Source: Cephalopachus bancanus (Eukaryota > Chordata > Mammalia > Primates > Tarsiidae). From it: DNA of 64,000 bases. Of the stretch, positions 11,346 to 23,290 are shown piece by piece; positions within the stretch are counted from its first letter, which is position 1, and the number at the start of each line of letters is the position of its first letter. The notes below the pieces were generated by a model. It made no database searches, was not told the DNA's origin, and saw only the letters and a list, made by a program, of their open reading frames with translations. The translations under genes were made by a program, and so were the position numbers. The stretch covers positions 8,990,001 through 9,054,000 of the forward strand of contig JAPVLO010000153.1 in assembly GCA_027257055.1 (NCBI GenBank), written 5' to 3'.

Positions 11346-13884
11346 AAAACAGACTTTTATTTCTCCCACACATAGATGAAATTTGAATGTCTTATTTCCA
11401 CAATCTTTTGAACAATAACATTTTCGAATGTTTTATCTCCACAATCAACAGGAACTCTAACTCCATCTATTGTCTGTCTTATGTTTTATTGTTCTATCTT
11501 CTTCAATTTCTGTCTTCTACTTTCTTGTCTAAGCCATCTGCAATTAGGCCAGGAGGGAGAAAAAAGGAAGAGAAGGATCCCTGCCCTCCCCACGAGTTCT
11601 GAAAGTTTAGCACTTCCCCTGGATTCCAATTGGTAGAATTTAGCTGCAAGGGTAGCAGATGTAATCTTTATTCTAAGAAGCCTTGAACCTGGAAAAGAAA
11701 TCAAGAAAGGAGAGAGAAAGAACAAGTATTGGGGACAACAAGCTATCCAATAGTGGTAGTCTTTCTAGTCTATCGTGATGTAAGCCTTCATTAAGACAAG
11801 AGAGAATCTTAAGAAAATATAAGCTACTTGAAGAGACAGGTACCCTGGGTTTCTATTCTCACTTCATAGCTCCCAGACAGGATTTTTTTTTTTCATTTCC
11901 AGTGCAGACCATCATAGAATGACAGAGATTTTAGTAGTCATTTAGTCTCACTTTCCTCCTGAGCTAGTATCCCTAAAAGTTCTATTTTCCAAGCAATGTG
12001 CTATGGAACGCAAGGTATTAATGGAAGCTCTGAAAACAAAGTGGGACCCATTGTCAAGAGAGTTTTGTAATCATGCACTAAATTTCCCACTTGAAGATTG
12101 GCAATGCAGGTAATCTTTTATAGGCTGGTAGAAATTTATACGAAATGTACCTGTGCAGGAGTAAACTTTTTGGACACTTTCATCATGAAGAGCTCACCAC
12201 TGAGGATGTAGAGACTATAAGAAGTGCTTCATGGAGCCCTAGGTAAAGTATGAAAGTCCCTGAGTTATTTACCAGCCCTCCCTCACTAACTTGAGAGAAG
12301 TGTGTCGACAGAGTCCTAGCAATGTTTAAGCATGCTGGGACTCATTATCCAGTCCACTTGGTTGATTCTTTAATTTTTTTTTTGTCTTTCTTCTGCCCCT
12401 AGCCGCCTTCTCCATATCTGGCCTTCATCTTGAGAAATGCAATAGCACATTTCTATCAGAGAGTAAGCAATGGAAAGAAAATATTCAAAGTTAGATCTCA
12501 AATTGGTGAAATTACTTTTCGTTACAAGTATTAAATGGATAATTTAAAATAAAATAATAATGAATCTAATTGTTCTGTAAATTTTAAACTCACTCTGATT
12601 GTTGACTCTTTGGAGGAATCTTAAAACATCCCTATTACTTTTACTTGATTTAATTATGTTGTTATTTTGGGAAGTTTCATGTGTCCAAATAATCCACCAT
12701 TGCCTTTCTGCTTTTTGTCACATTTTGAATGAAGTGAGGGCAGTGTCAGGCAGGACCATCCAGCTCTTGGGAAATGCATTTCATTTTGATTTTTTCCTGC
12801 AATATCCTTAAGCCTGGAGGGTGCTCATTTTTGGCATCTACTAGTTGCCAACACTTAGACGAATATTGCTTCACTTGGTTATCTTTAAAGACAGCTGTTT
12901 TCACTTAAATATTGGCCAGTTTTAAGAAATAGTTTGTAAGAAATAGTTTATCACCTAAGTGAAAAAATTATTTTTTTCACATTGAATTAGGTAAACTTTT
13001 TTTTGGAATGAAAATGACCTTCCTAGCTAAGGTACTTCAAATCTACCGAAAGCTGACCTGGAAAGATGGACACCTCTGACTGCCCAGCCACTGTTGCTGA
13101 TGGATATACACACCAGCATCCACATTCAACTCTGCTAAGAAAGGTCACAGTGACTTGACAAGAAGTGGGTCTGTTTGCAAATGTATGGTAGCAGCAATTA
13201 TGTGTGGACAGAGGAAAGGTGTGTTTACTCTGCTCAGAGAACACTAGAGCCTGAGGAACTCTTAGAGATGATGTCATCTGGTGGTTTAAAACTACACCTT
13301 ATAGAGTCCCCCTTAAGTCAACTGCCATACCCCAGTGATCACAGCAGCTTTGAGATTCTTTCTTTTTCTTTCTGCAGAGTCTTTGTATGGAGAAAGAGCC
13401 CCACTACCCTTAAAATATTAAAAGTAGTAATCCAGTTCCATCTTTTCATTAGGCAGGGGAAGAGATGAGAACATTTCTCCAAGGTCACAAGTGGTTTGGG
13501 GCCATACCCATGAACATGGAAGTAAACAATTGTCAACAATGGACCTGGATAGGAGCTACTAGTCTTAAGATGTCTTCCTTCTTTTTTCCTGGTGCCATGG
13601 ATTTTTCCCCTGAGTAGCACTTAGATGGATCATATAAAACAGCAGGATGTTGTTTTCACATATTAACTATTGAACTTCTCCTAGACAAATGTTCTTCAAG
13701 CATTGCTTAGAACTATGGGGACCTAGAGGGCTAGAACACAGCTGATTTTTCGTACAACTTCTTTCCTAGGAGATTTTTTTTAGAGCTGATCATTTACTTT
13801 CTTCATACTGCAGTTTCTAGGCAGGTGATTCTAGAAACCCCACCCCCATTTCCACACCACCAACTCAAATGAGATTCAGACTAA

Positions 13885-14010
13885 CTCAGCTAAAATGCTG
13901 GTTCTTCTATTTGTTAGCTGTGAAGCTTGGAACAAAGTCTTTACCTTCTCTGAGTCTCATTTTTCTCGTTTTAAAATGGCAGTAATGAGATTTATAGCAT
14001 ATCGTTATTT
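13885..14010 (+). mobile_element. MIR SINE fragment
   Basis: The MIR core order is visible: ttgttagctgtgaagcttgg, then tctctgagtctcattttt, then ttttaaaatggcagtaatga. Confidence 0.7.
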
Positions 14011-14969
14011 AAAAGATAAAACAATAAAATCCAAAAGAGTTTATCCAAGGTGTTATGTTTTGAAACCTCTCTCATGTAGTGGCAGAAAGGTGGAAGTACA
14101 GGAACTGGATCTCACTTAATCTGGAAGCTGCAGAGTGTGGCCTGAAGACCACCAAAGGGTCCTCTTGGGAGCAGCTGGACCTGAAACCAAGGAGTAGGTC
14201 TAATGAGTGGTCATTTTCCAATTAGTAATTAGCCTTGATGGGCTGGGCAGAAATCCTCCTTCTCTGGAAGTCTAGTATGAGCTGGTAGAAAAGAATCCAG
14301 ATGAGAGAAAGGTTGAGTTAGGGCAGGAGGCAGAGGCTTGAGCAATTCTCTAAGCAGAATAGGCAGGGTCATTGCCAATGATAGAAGCTACTAGAACACT
14401 GAAAAGTACCCCTGAATATACTGGAAACCTTGTAATTTCCTGAGTTTTCCACTATCTGTGTTCACTTTCCTTGCTCTCTAGAACTACTCTGGGCTCCTCC
14501 ATGCAACTTTGTCTGGAGGTGCCTGTTTGCACTATCAGATAGATTAGCAATAGGGGTGGGCTCTGCTACCTGAGAACACCCTAGACACCTGAGACAGAAA
14601 GAACTTTGTGAAGACCTGCCTATAGCATTTTGGAAATGAAAAAGCATTCAGTAAATTGTATTTTCCAGGGATCTCTAGGACCTCAACTCTGTTAGTAGTC
14701 AGGGTGCCCTGGACATCTCAACCGACTCTGGACAGATATCTGCACTCCCTTAGCTTAGGGCTTAAGAAAGTCAGTCCTCTGTCAGCACTGAAAGTTGTCC
14801 TTACTTAAACTGCCCATCTGACTGGATTTTTCCCCTTGAAACAAACACTTCACGGTCTTAGTGTGGAGAATCCTCTAATTGAAACAACTCATCACATGGG
14901 AAAAATGGACAAATTTTTCAGTTTTTCCTTATGTGTGGTTTATCAATTGTTTCTGATTCATCTTCAGTT

Positions 14970-15070
14970 CTTCCTTCACCTGTGCATCTGACATTTTATT
15001 GGGCACCACAGTTTGCCTAGCACAGTGTTAGGCAATGGGAATAGGATAATGGAGATGGTTCTTTAGCTGT
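14970..15070 (+). mobile_element. L2/MIR-like terminal fragment
   Basis: cattttattgggcaccacag, then cctagcacagtgttaggcaa and gggaataggataatgg resemble the old mammalian LINE/SINE 3' terminus. Weak. Confidence 0.35.
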
Positions 15071-15639
15071 TTAAAGTCTTATTGAAGAGGTGTGCCCAGA
15101 AGCTATACCAGCCCACAAGAGGGGTCTCTAAACACAGTGTGTGTGTGTAGGGGTAAGGGTCAGGGGAATTTTCCAGAAGCATTGGCACCTCACCTGTCCT
15201 GAAGAACCGTCTGCTTTGTCATCAGGCTTTAGAGATAAACATGTAGGACTTGCTTCTTGTACTTTCTAAAATTGCCTAGCAGAAACAGTTTTCCCGTCAA
15301 ATCTGAGATGATTTCATCAGGAATCAGCAATGTCAGCCCAGATATATACAATCCTCTCTTCCAGCTCAGTCCCATTAGGGCCCAGTTCAAATCCTATAAC
15401 TTCTGCATAGCTTCTGGCACTATGTATAACAGAACTGATACACCTCTCCTTAGGAATTTCTTGAAACCTAAAAATGACATTTTCTTATACTCATGTTACA
15501 TTACCCACTATTAGATTGACTGTAACATAAGAGCAAGGACCATGTCACTTTCACTTTTGCTTCTTTTTCTAGGAGAGTGATGCAAGCCTTGCCCTAGAGC
15601 CTACTATATTTAAGTGTTTGTTGTTGCTGTAGTAGAATC

Positions 15640-15835
15640 AGACAGGGTACTAGATCTGGACTCTGTTGTTTACTATGTGATCTTTGGAAAATTACATTAT
15701 CTCTTTGAGTCTCAGTTTCTTCATCTGTACAATGGTGATGATAATAGGGCTTATCTTATGAGGTTGACACAGTTAAATGAGGTATTGTGCTATGTGTTTA
15801 GCACAGGACCTAAATCTTAGCAAGTGCTTAATGCA
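15640..15835 (+). mobile_element. MIR SINE
   Basis: A nearly full-length MIR in order: agaatcagacagggtactag, tttactatgtgatctttgga, gagtctcagtttcttcatct, gtacaatggtgatgataata, and the tail gtttagcacaggacc. Confidence 0.88.
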
Positions 15836-16024
15836 GGGTTTTCTGAAAAATTAAAAATAGATGTATCCCTTTACCAGACCCCATCTCTTATTTTCACTTT
15901 TCCTTCTATATGACTATTTACTGAGTAACTACTTATTTGCTGGAAAAATGAAACTAACTTGATAGACTTTAGGGATTTTTTTTTATAAAACTCTTGTCAT
16001 CGCTGATTTTATAATAAAATGTTA

Positions 16025-16170
16025 TAGACTAGGCACCTTAAACAGTAGACATTTATTTCTAACAGTTCTAGAGATTTGAAGTACAAGATCAAGATGGAGG
16101 CAGATTTGGTGTCTGGTGTCCAGTGAAGGCCCTCCTCCTGGTTTGGTATCTTCTTGTCATGTCCTCACAT

Positions 16171-16241
<71 letters not shown>

Positions 16242-16435
16242 AAGAAAGAAAGCACACTCTGGGATATCTTTCATCTCTTTCTTTTCTTATAAGGGCACTA
16301 ATCCCATGATGGGAGATCCACCCTAATGCTTCACCTAAACCTAACTTAATACTTAAAGGCTCCATCCCCAAATACTATTCCACTGAGGATTAAAGATTCC
16401 ACAAATTCATATGGGTGGGACATAAACATTCAGCC
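16025..16435 (-). mobile_element. MLT1-type MaLR LTR, inverted
   Basis: An inverted MLT1 LTR by its ordered text: ggcaccttaaacagtagaca, tttatttctaacagttct, tggtgtctggtgtccagtga, cttcttgtcatgtcctcaca, ataagggcactaatcccatg, ending gtgggacataaacattcagc. It is an old endogenous-retrovirus-like relic with no coding part. A GA microsatellite has expanded inside it. Confidence 0.85.
16171..16239 (+). repeat. (GA)n microsatellite within MLT1
   Basis: About 34 GA units with a single interruption (gaaag near 16189). It encodes only RE or SL repeats in overlapping frames. Confidence 0.97.
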
Positions 16436-16840
16436 AGCAGCAACTCTCTTTCTCACACCGAGAGATAAAAGGTAGAAAAGAAGAAGAGAAAAGAAGTTAG
16501 AAAGGAAAGACAGGACTTAGGGAAGCAGAGAAATCACTACTTTTTTCTCTCATCTTCTCACTTATGACAGCCTCCTGCCAGCTCCTAACCTTAGATATCT
16601 GGGAACTCAGGCTGCAGCCGGGAGCACAGGGTCCTCCTATAATGAAAGTGTTGCACCCTGCATGATCTCTGCCAACTGAAGCCTCTGTGGGGAGAGCAAC
16701 ACCCAAGGGAGAAGGGCTGAGACACCCAGCGTGTTGTGAGGACACTGGGAGAAGAAGCTGAAGCTCAGTGGAAAGCGGGGAGCAAGCATCCTTACCACTT
16801 GGAGCAGATTCGTCCCTACCCTGAATGCAGGTGCCATCTT

Positions 16841-16879
16841 CTTCTCTCAGGTCCCAAGACAGTAGGGACCTGAGAGAAG
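16841..16879. repeat. Perfect inverted repeat (15-bp arms, 9-bp loop)
   Basis: cttctctcaggtccc at 16841-16855 is exactly complementary to gggacctgagagaag at 16865-16879, with aagacagta between. It could form a stable hairpin in RNA from either strand. It lies 584 bp before exon A and belongs to no repeat I recognise. Confidence 0.97.
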
Positions 16880-16929
16880 GCGATAGGACCCATATTCAGT
16901 CCAGTTTGTAATGCCTCGCCCTTATATGA

Positions 16930-17145
16930 AAGTGCATGATATGAAAGTGCACAGAAAATCCTGGCTCCTCTACTGACTGGATAGACTGTGCGACTTTGGG
17001 AAAGTTATTTAGCCAACCACTTTGAGTATCAATTTCTACATTTGCAACATGGAGAGAAGAATATGTACCTCAGTCATTTATGAGGATAAACAATAGAGTT
17101 TTAAAAGCCGGGTATACTGCCTTTCACACAGGAGGCACTAAGTAA
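16930..17145 (+). mobile_element. MIR SINE
   Basis: MIR order: gactgtgcgactttgggaaa, gttatttagccaaccacttt, tgagtatcaatttctacatt, and a degraded tail cacacaggaggcactaagta. Confidence 0.78.
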
Positions 17146-17462
17146 TTTAGAGAAGAAGGAGAAGAAAAAGAAAATCCCATTCTTGATTATAATACATTTC
17201 TAATAGTGAAAAGCATATTTTAATGAAATAGGCAGTAATTATTTTAAAGTACTTTTTGAACTTCTCTGTTAAATTCAAATTTGAATTGTCTTGGATGTAT
17301 TTATTTAAGCTGATCTTCTATTTCAGTCATATATGTAAAAACATTATGTTTAGACATTATTAAACATAAATTAAACTTACAGCCTTGCATCTTTGCAAGC
17401 ATAAGTAGATAATGTATAAGACATATATCAAATTAGCCCACTATCTTCTGTTTAATGTTTAG

Positions 17463-17659
17463 AGAGTATTGATACCTCCCAGAAGCAAGAGCTATGGCGA
17501 GAGAAGTGGGAGAGGAACAATTTGCCAAGCAGAAGCCTCTCTCGGCGTTCCATCAGCAAGGAGAGATGGGTGGAGACTCTGGTGGTGGCTGACACGAAGA
17601 TGATTGAGTATCATGGGAGTGAGAACGTGGAATCCTATATCCTCACTATCATGAACATG
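17463..17659 (+). CDS. ADAMTS12: ADAMTS12 exon A: end of propeptide, furin site, start of metalloproteinase domain
   Basis: 197 bp. The acceptor AG is at 17461-17462 and the donor gtatgc starts at 17660. The first two bases complete a split codon (phase 1 in); the exon ends in phase 0. It encodes the tail of the propeptide ([11 protein letters not shown]), then RSLSRR-S, a furin-type site whose cleavage would fall after codon 17546-17548. Next comes the first strand of the catalytic domain ([17 protein letters not shown]) and [10 protein letters not shown]. Releasing the propeptide here is what activates the protease in this family. The acceptor sequence is tttagagagt, so a second AG lies 2 bp downstream; using it would shift the frame. 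The split first codon reads E if the upstream exon ends in G, where I recall D in human. WERNNLPS has N where I recall H in human. Confidence 0.95.
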
Positions 17660-17754
17660 GTATGCCAAGATGCATGGGGAAGGGGCAACTGGTGAATAGG
17701 TGTCATTAGAACCACTCCCTCAACCAAAAAATAAAGAAATAAATAAATGAGGAA

Positions 17755-18072
17755 GCCGGGCTCGGTGGCTCAGCCTGTAATCCTGCGCCTTTGGGAGGCT
17801 GAGGTGAGTGGATTGCCTGAGCCCGCGGGTTCGAGACCCGCCTGGGCAGCGAGACCTCATCTCTACAATAAATCAAAAAATCAGCCGGGCGTGGTAGCGC
17901 ATGCCTGTAATTCCGGCTACTCAGAAGGTTGAGGTGGAAGGATCACTGGAGCCCAGCAGGTCGAGGCTGCGGTGGCTGGGAGCGGCCACTGCACTCCAGT
18001 CTGGGTGGCAGAGTGAGACTCCAACTCAAAAAAATAAATTAATTAATTAAAAAAAAATAAAGAAAGAAATAA
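17755..18072 (+). mobile_element. Young dimeric Alu, sense, 95 bp after exon A
   Basis: A full dimer starting gccgggctcggtggctcagc. The B-box arm is gcgggttcgagacccgc, the linker ctacaataaatcaaaaaatc, and the end gagactccaactcaaa, followed by an A-rich tail with taat/aaat units. It is one of the least decayed members of the window's main subfamily. Confidence 0.96.
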
Positions 18073-18099
18073 GGAAGGCCCTTTTCTGTCCTTTTAATT

Positions 18100-18181
18100 A
18101 TATGTGTGTGTGTGTGTTGTGTGTATATATATGTATGTGTATATATGAGTATATATGTGTGCGTGTGTGTGTATATATGTC
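18100..18181 (+). repeat. (TG)n/(TA)n compound microsatellite
   Basis: Alternating tgtg and tata blocks, pure enough to be length-variable. Confidence 0.95.
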
Positions 18182-18804
18182 TATTCCTTCCCTAAGGATA
18201 AATAAGGATAGAAATTCAAGACAACTTAGTCTTTTTTTAAAAAATGTGTATCCTGGGAAAAAATTATAACTTATCATTCACATATTGCTACTTGGTATTT
18301 ACTGAGTGACTCAGTCCTTTTAGTTTCACTTTGTCTCATCAGCTTATGTTAGTGAACAAATGAATAAGCTGAGACAAAGAATTATAATTTCTTCAAAGTA
18401 GACTTAGAATTGGAATAAAGTAAATGATGCCTAATTTCAAGCTTCCCCATTGCATTATTGATATTTTCTGCCTTTCCAGAGAAGGTATTAGTCCTGTAGA
18501 GATGGGGAAGGGTACTTGCCTGAGTAGCTGAAAATAAGAAGAGAGGACTACCATAGACTAAGGAAATAGCCAAAGAAAATAAAGGCATTAATTCCTCAGG
18601 CACACTGCCAATCAATCACTCTGAAAGACCATAATATAAATTAGGCCATGGGCATGTTTCACTATTCTTAGCACACCACCAAAAATTCCTGACCTATATA
18701 TCAGGAATTTTTTATTTTAAGCTCATTACAATGCTATTTTTCCCCTCTGGCATTGTTTATAATCTATTCATGTGGCACTAATGGTTTTCTATTTCTGACT
18801 CTAG

Positions 18805-18888
18805 GTCACTGGGCTGTTTCATAACCCAAGCATTGGCAATGCAATTCACATTATTGTGGTTCGGCTCATTCTACTTGAAGAAGAAGAG
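18805..18888 (+). CDS. ADAMTS12: ADAMTS12 exon B: metalloproteinase domain, N-terminal half
   Basis: 84 bp, 28 codons, phase 0 in and 0 out, so skipping it would keep the frame. The acceptor ctctag precedes 18805 and the donor gtaaag starts at 18889. It encodes [15 protein letters not shown], then [13 protein letters not shown]. This is the helix and the long beta strand of the reprolysin fold that precede the cysteine-bearing part of the domain. It contains no catalytic residues. HIIVV replaces the HIVVV I recall in human, a conservative change. A 1145-bp intron separates it from exon A and a 17256-bp intron from exon C. Confidence 0.95.
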
Positions 18889-19242
18889 GTAAAGAAGTTT
18901 CCCCTTCACTCTTCTTCCCTGTATCCTTGGACTTCCTATCTTCTTTCTTCAGGAGAGCTCCTGGTAGACAAGAAAGAGGACACCAGAAAAGTGTTTGGAA
19001 GCCCACTGAAAAGGAAAATATCTATTTACTTGTGTGTTTTTCTCTTGACCCTTCAGCAGTATTGAGTGGAAGACGGAGAACATTTCCAAAATATACATAG
19101 GTGATAGTCATTGCATCTTATAAAACATAAATCAGGCTTACATAGTCACTAAGAATGTCCTGCAAAAGAAGTTAAATCATGATAGGGTTAGATGGTTTTG
19201 ATAAAAGCTAGGAAAGACTTGGAAATGTTGAATTTTCTGTAC

Positions 19243-19280
19243 TTAATCTACCTCTTGCATATTAATCTACTTCTTGCATA
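19243..19280 (+). repeat. 19-bp tandem duplication
   Basis: ttaatctacctcttgcata at 19243-19261 is followed directly by ttaatctacttcttgcata at 19262-19280, with one mismatch. Confidence 0.95.
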
Positions 19281-19559
19281 TTTAACACAATTGTCTTAGA
19301 TTTGGACTATCTTTCCTATCTGCATTTTTACCTTGAAGGATTTCCTCTGTTATCAGAGACTTATATGTCATCTACATGCTGAGACTTCCAATTGATACCT
19401 CAAGCCCAGACTTTAGCTTGAGCTTCAGACTCATATTATCCATTTGCTTATGGATGTGTCATAGTCCATTCAATCTTGGAAAATTAATAAGTCCAAAATG
19501 ATGGGAATTCTTGATTACTTCCTGCCTAAATCATCTCATTTCTATCTCCCTGCCCCCCA

Positions 19560-20450
19560 TTCCTAAATCACTGTCTTAGCCATCTCAGTGAATAATGCCA
19601 CTATGCACTGGTTGCATAAGCCCTAGGAGTTGTCCTTGATTCCTTGTTTCTTATCTTCCAATCCAATAAGGCCCACCGTGGTCCTGCTTCCAAAACACAT
19701 CTCTAAATCATCTACTTTTCATCATCTTTACAGTCATCACATTGGTTTGGCCTTATCACTTCTTGCGTGGGCTACTGCAGTAAACTTCCAAATGGTTTTC
19801 TTATGTTCAGCCATACCCTCTTCATCTATTTTCCTTGGATAGTCATTTTAAATACAGCCGTAATTGATCATTTTAAGTACAAATTGAGATACTTCACTGC
19901 ATAAAACGCTTCAATGGATTTCTGATTCCTTTAGAAAAATTCCAAATTTCTTACTGTGACCTGCAGAGACTTTCATGATCTTGCCTCCATCCACCTTGCC
20001 AGTTTTTCTTATGTTATCTTTCTCACTTGTTTTCTACTCTTACACTTGCTGGACTTCAGAAAGTGTTCTGAATCATGGAAAGAAGTTTTCAGCCTCAGAG
20101 TCTGCACACTTGTGACTCCCAACGCCTGAACCATCCCTTTCATGGTTCTTCACATGGTTGACACCTTATCATCCCTCAGGCCTCTGTTTAAAAGGTTCCT
20201 CTTCAGAGACCTGTCTACTCAAACTAGGCTCTCCTCATTGGTCGTCATCACAGGTCGATAGCATTCTCACAATTTATTATTCTGTGTATTTGTTTACTGT
20301 TTTCTTGCTTATCTCATCCTTTCCAGGATGTGAATTCTATAGCAGAAGCCATGTTTCTTTACTCTGTTATAACCTCAACACCTAAAACAATGCCTGAGAC
20401 ATGAATGACTAAATAAATAAGTACATGAAGTGAAATTTAATGAATGAAGG
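19560..20450 (+). mobile_element. L2 LINE 3' portion
   Basis: A long collinear L2 match by memory of the family: the ccaatccaataaggccca region, tgcataaaacgcttcaatgg, tgacctgcagagactttcat, gatcttgcctccatccacct, aggcctctgtttaaaag, caggatgtgaattctatagc, and the terminal aacacctaaaacaatgcctg with aataaataagtac. Confidence 0.85.
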
Positions 20451-21000
20451 AACCAGCCAATCTGATGAACACTCTCCAAACTATAGAGCTTGACCAGCAG
20501 CTGGGGTATGAAAGAAGGGCATCATTCAACTCTCCATTAGCAAGAGACCTGCAGTCAAGATGCCAAGGCAGTGTTTATTGTTTTCTTGACAAGAAAAGTC
20601 CATGATCAGTTAGAAGATTATTTTTAAAATGATCTCTGGATCCTAGATCCATTTTTCTTCTCTCCCCTATCAGCCCCATTTTCTTTCACCCAGGCATACT
20701 TTGGATATTGCAGAATATCAATGAGAAGGTTATTACTTTTCCTGGGATCCTTTTATTAAGAAAATGTATCAAAAACTTGTAAACCAAAAGCAAAATGAAA
20801 ACTGTGTATCTTTCAGTGTTTAACATGATCTCTCTGACTCCATGGAAATGTCACTGATTATTATTTACTATTATTTGGGGCCCAGATATGATGACGTTTG
20901 TTGTTGACATGTAGAAAACTAATAGGGTACAAATAGTTTTTGTCTAGTAGAGGTGAAAATGATTTGTGTCAGCAGAGAAGATAACCCTAAAGATTATGGC

Positions 21001-21030
21001 TTTATTGGTCTGTAAAAATAGACCAATAAA
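21001..21030. repeat. Short perfect inverted repeat (11-bp arms)
   Basis: tttattggtct at 21001-21011 pairs with agaccaataaa at 21020-21030 across an 8-bp loop. The arms carry CCAAT/ATTGG. No known element overlaps it. Confidence 0.95.
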
Positions 21031-22059
21031 AATTGGTATCTAATTTAACAATCTAATTCCAGAAGCTTTTCCGCTTACTGGCTATAGTTGCATTACGTTT
21101 TGTATCTGCCTTTGAACCAGCTTTGCAATCTTGCCTGTTTCTTCATTATTCAGTTAAATTATCTTGCCTGTCTCCTTGCCCATGAGTTAAATACATCTTT
21201 GACATGTATTCACCATATATTTGTATGAGAATCATGTTTTTAACTTTTTGGAAATTATACCTTGATACCTTGAAGGAAAAAAATTACTTTTTCATTATGG
21301 TTGAGCACATATGTATGTTTAGATAGAAATATGCAGAAATATTTAGAGTTTTCAGACCAAAAAAAAAAAAAAAGGAAAGATTCTTCTGGGTGTAAGAAGG
21401 AAAAATATTCACCCTCTGTAGTCTCAGCAACACTACTGGTAAGACTTCACAATGAGGCTTCCATGAATCAGAACCCTTAGAAATCCATATCTCTTCATTC
21501 CCAGGAAAAAAAATGCCACCAAGCATCTCCATGGCACTTGCTTCCAGTGAAGTTATTTTGAAGAATCTGATTGGCTACTGCGCTCCCCTGCCCCACCCCC
21601 ACCCCACTCCATCTCAATTACATTGTTTTTCTTCTTTCTAATCTGGTTTTGCAAGTGCAAAAAGACACTAGTGATTTGCTTCAGAAACCCATGACTCTCT
21701 ACTTTATACTTGCCAAACATTATCCTAATGCAAGCTTTTATAGAATATCTAATTGGTACAGATTTCACAAGTTAACAACAGAATTGCAATTCACAGTTCT
21801 CATTTTCCCAATTTTCAGAAAATGGTTCAAGCTATTCTTCATATCTTTGACTAATGAATAATCCTAGTAACAATACACAGCAATTATTCCAGCTTTTAAC
21901 TAACGTCAGGGTGGCAGACACAGGAAACAGAGTGTGTTGTACCTCTGTGTGATGTCTTCGAGTAAGTTAACCTGAGTTTATAGTTTGATTCTGTCATCAC
22001 CCAGCAGGCAACTCTGAGGAAGTCATACCATTGCTCCACAACCATTTTTCTTTATCCGT

Positions 22060-22400
22060 AGATAAAAAGAGAGTTGTGATGTATCGGCCATATGTCAAAA
22101 TCTGTGCTAGCCACTGGGGATGCAAATGTGAATACAAGTCCCATCTCATCATTCTGAAGAATTTAGAGTACTGCACAAAAGAACAGAACTGAAAAATTTC
22201 AAATTTAGATTGTCATGATTATCAAAATGCTGGGGTAGGGATGCATATTTGGGTGTCTAAGCTGGGTTTTAGAGAATAAGAAGAAATTAACTAGTGAGGA
22301 AGGACATTCTAAGTAGGAGAAATGCATGGGCAATGGCATTAGTACATAAACTAGCACTATCCATATAAGGGGAGTGGACACCTCACTGATATTGAACCAC
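22060..22400 (+). mobile_element. Ancient mammalian interspersed repeat, family unassigned
   Basis: Text such as gctagccactggggatgcaa, gaaggacattctaagtagg and agaaatgcatgggcaatggc follows a well-known old mammalian repeat (gain of 'ggcattccaggcagagg'-like wording). I cannot name the family reliably. Confidence 0.45.
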
Positions 22401-22619
22401 ACAATGAGAAGCGGAGGTATTTTATTGTGGTAGAAAGAAAAGTATTATCATACTGGAGGCAAGGAAAAATAGCCAATCAAAACCTGCCCGCCTCCACTCA
22501 CACCTGGGCTTATGCCAGTGTTGCCCCTCTCTGTGCAGGGCATCATCACCCTTCCAGTTGTAGAAGTCAGAAGTCTGAAATGCATCTATGACCCCTCTTT
22601 CTCTCCCTCTCATGTCAGG

Positions 22620-23290
22620 TTTATCATCAGGTACCGATAATTTTATCTGACCATCTCCATTTCTATCACTTCAGCTCAAGCTACAGTTACCTCTTTTCTG
22701 AACTTTGGTTGTAATATGCTTTCTGGTCTATTGCGAACCAATTTAATTCCTTTCTATCATGTTTCCTTACTGCAGCCAGGATGATCTGAAAATGGTAATC
22801 TAATTGCATCTACCCTCATGTCACCCCTTCTCCAACCCTGTCCCCTGGCTTAAAGCAGTCCAGTGGTTTTCTGATTCTCTCCCTCATCTCTTGCCATTCC
22901 CCTTTGCTTTCAGGATGTAGCAGTAGTCTTCTATTCATCATGTTTTCTCAAGACCCTCCACTAGTCTTGCTGCCTGGACTGTCTTTCTTCTTGTCTCCAC
23001 TTAGTTAACACCTTAATCCCTCAGACTGTGGCTCCATTGTTGTCACTTCCTTGGGGAAATTTACCTGACCTCTATGCCCAGTAAGGTTCTATTTTCCACT
23101 CCCATAACATTGTTCATTTCTCCTCCATAGCTCGCTTCACAGTTATAATTTTGCATTTATCTGATGGATGCAGTTTACTCCATTAGTATGTAAGAAAAGA
23201 GCAGAGGTAAGGTCTAGTATTGCTCAGCACTTATCTTTACTCGTACATAATAGACTCTCAATAAATATTTGTTCAAATGCTAAATAAGAA
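22620..23290 (+). mobile_element. L2 LINE 3' portion
   Basis: Collinear L2 landmarks: tactgcagccaggatgatct, gcttaaagcagtccagtggt, cctcagactgtggctccatt, ttccttggggaaatttacct, gcttcacagttataattttg, and the end atagactctcaataaatatt. Confidence 0.85.

Larger units (their letters stand above)
1..17462 (+). other. ADAMTS12: ADAMTS12 intron upstream of exon A (3' part)
   Basis: Non-coding. I looked for the preceding ADAMTS12 exon (expected to encode the end of the propeptide, around PTCGLK) and did not find it, so this intron is longer than 17.4 kb. Repeats recognised are listed separately. Nothing recognisable was seen at about 541-860, 2650-3160, 3410-4550, 5430-7740, 7870-8540, 9570-10950, 11360-13870, 14020-14960 and 17150-17460. 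Those stretches are ordinary AT-rich intron, probably with decayed repeats I could not name. Confidence 0.85.

Noticed and set aside
16089..16371. Open frames with long SL or RE repeats
   Set aside because: Produced entirely by the GA microsatellite within an MLT1 LTR.
17830..17850. tRNA-like T-arm gcgggttcgagacccgc, suggesting a tRNA gene
   Set aside because: It is the B box of an Alu; there is no acceptor stem, D-arm or anticodon arm around it.
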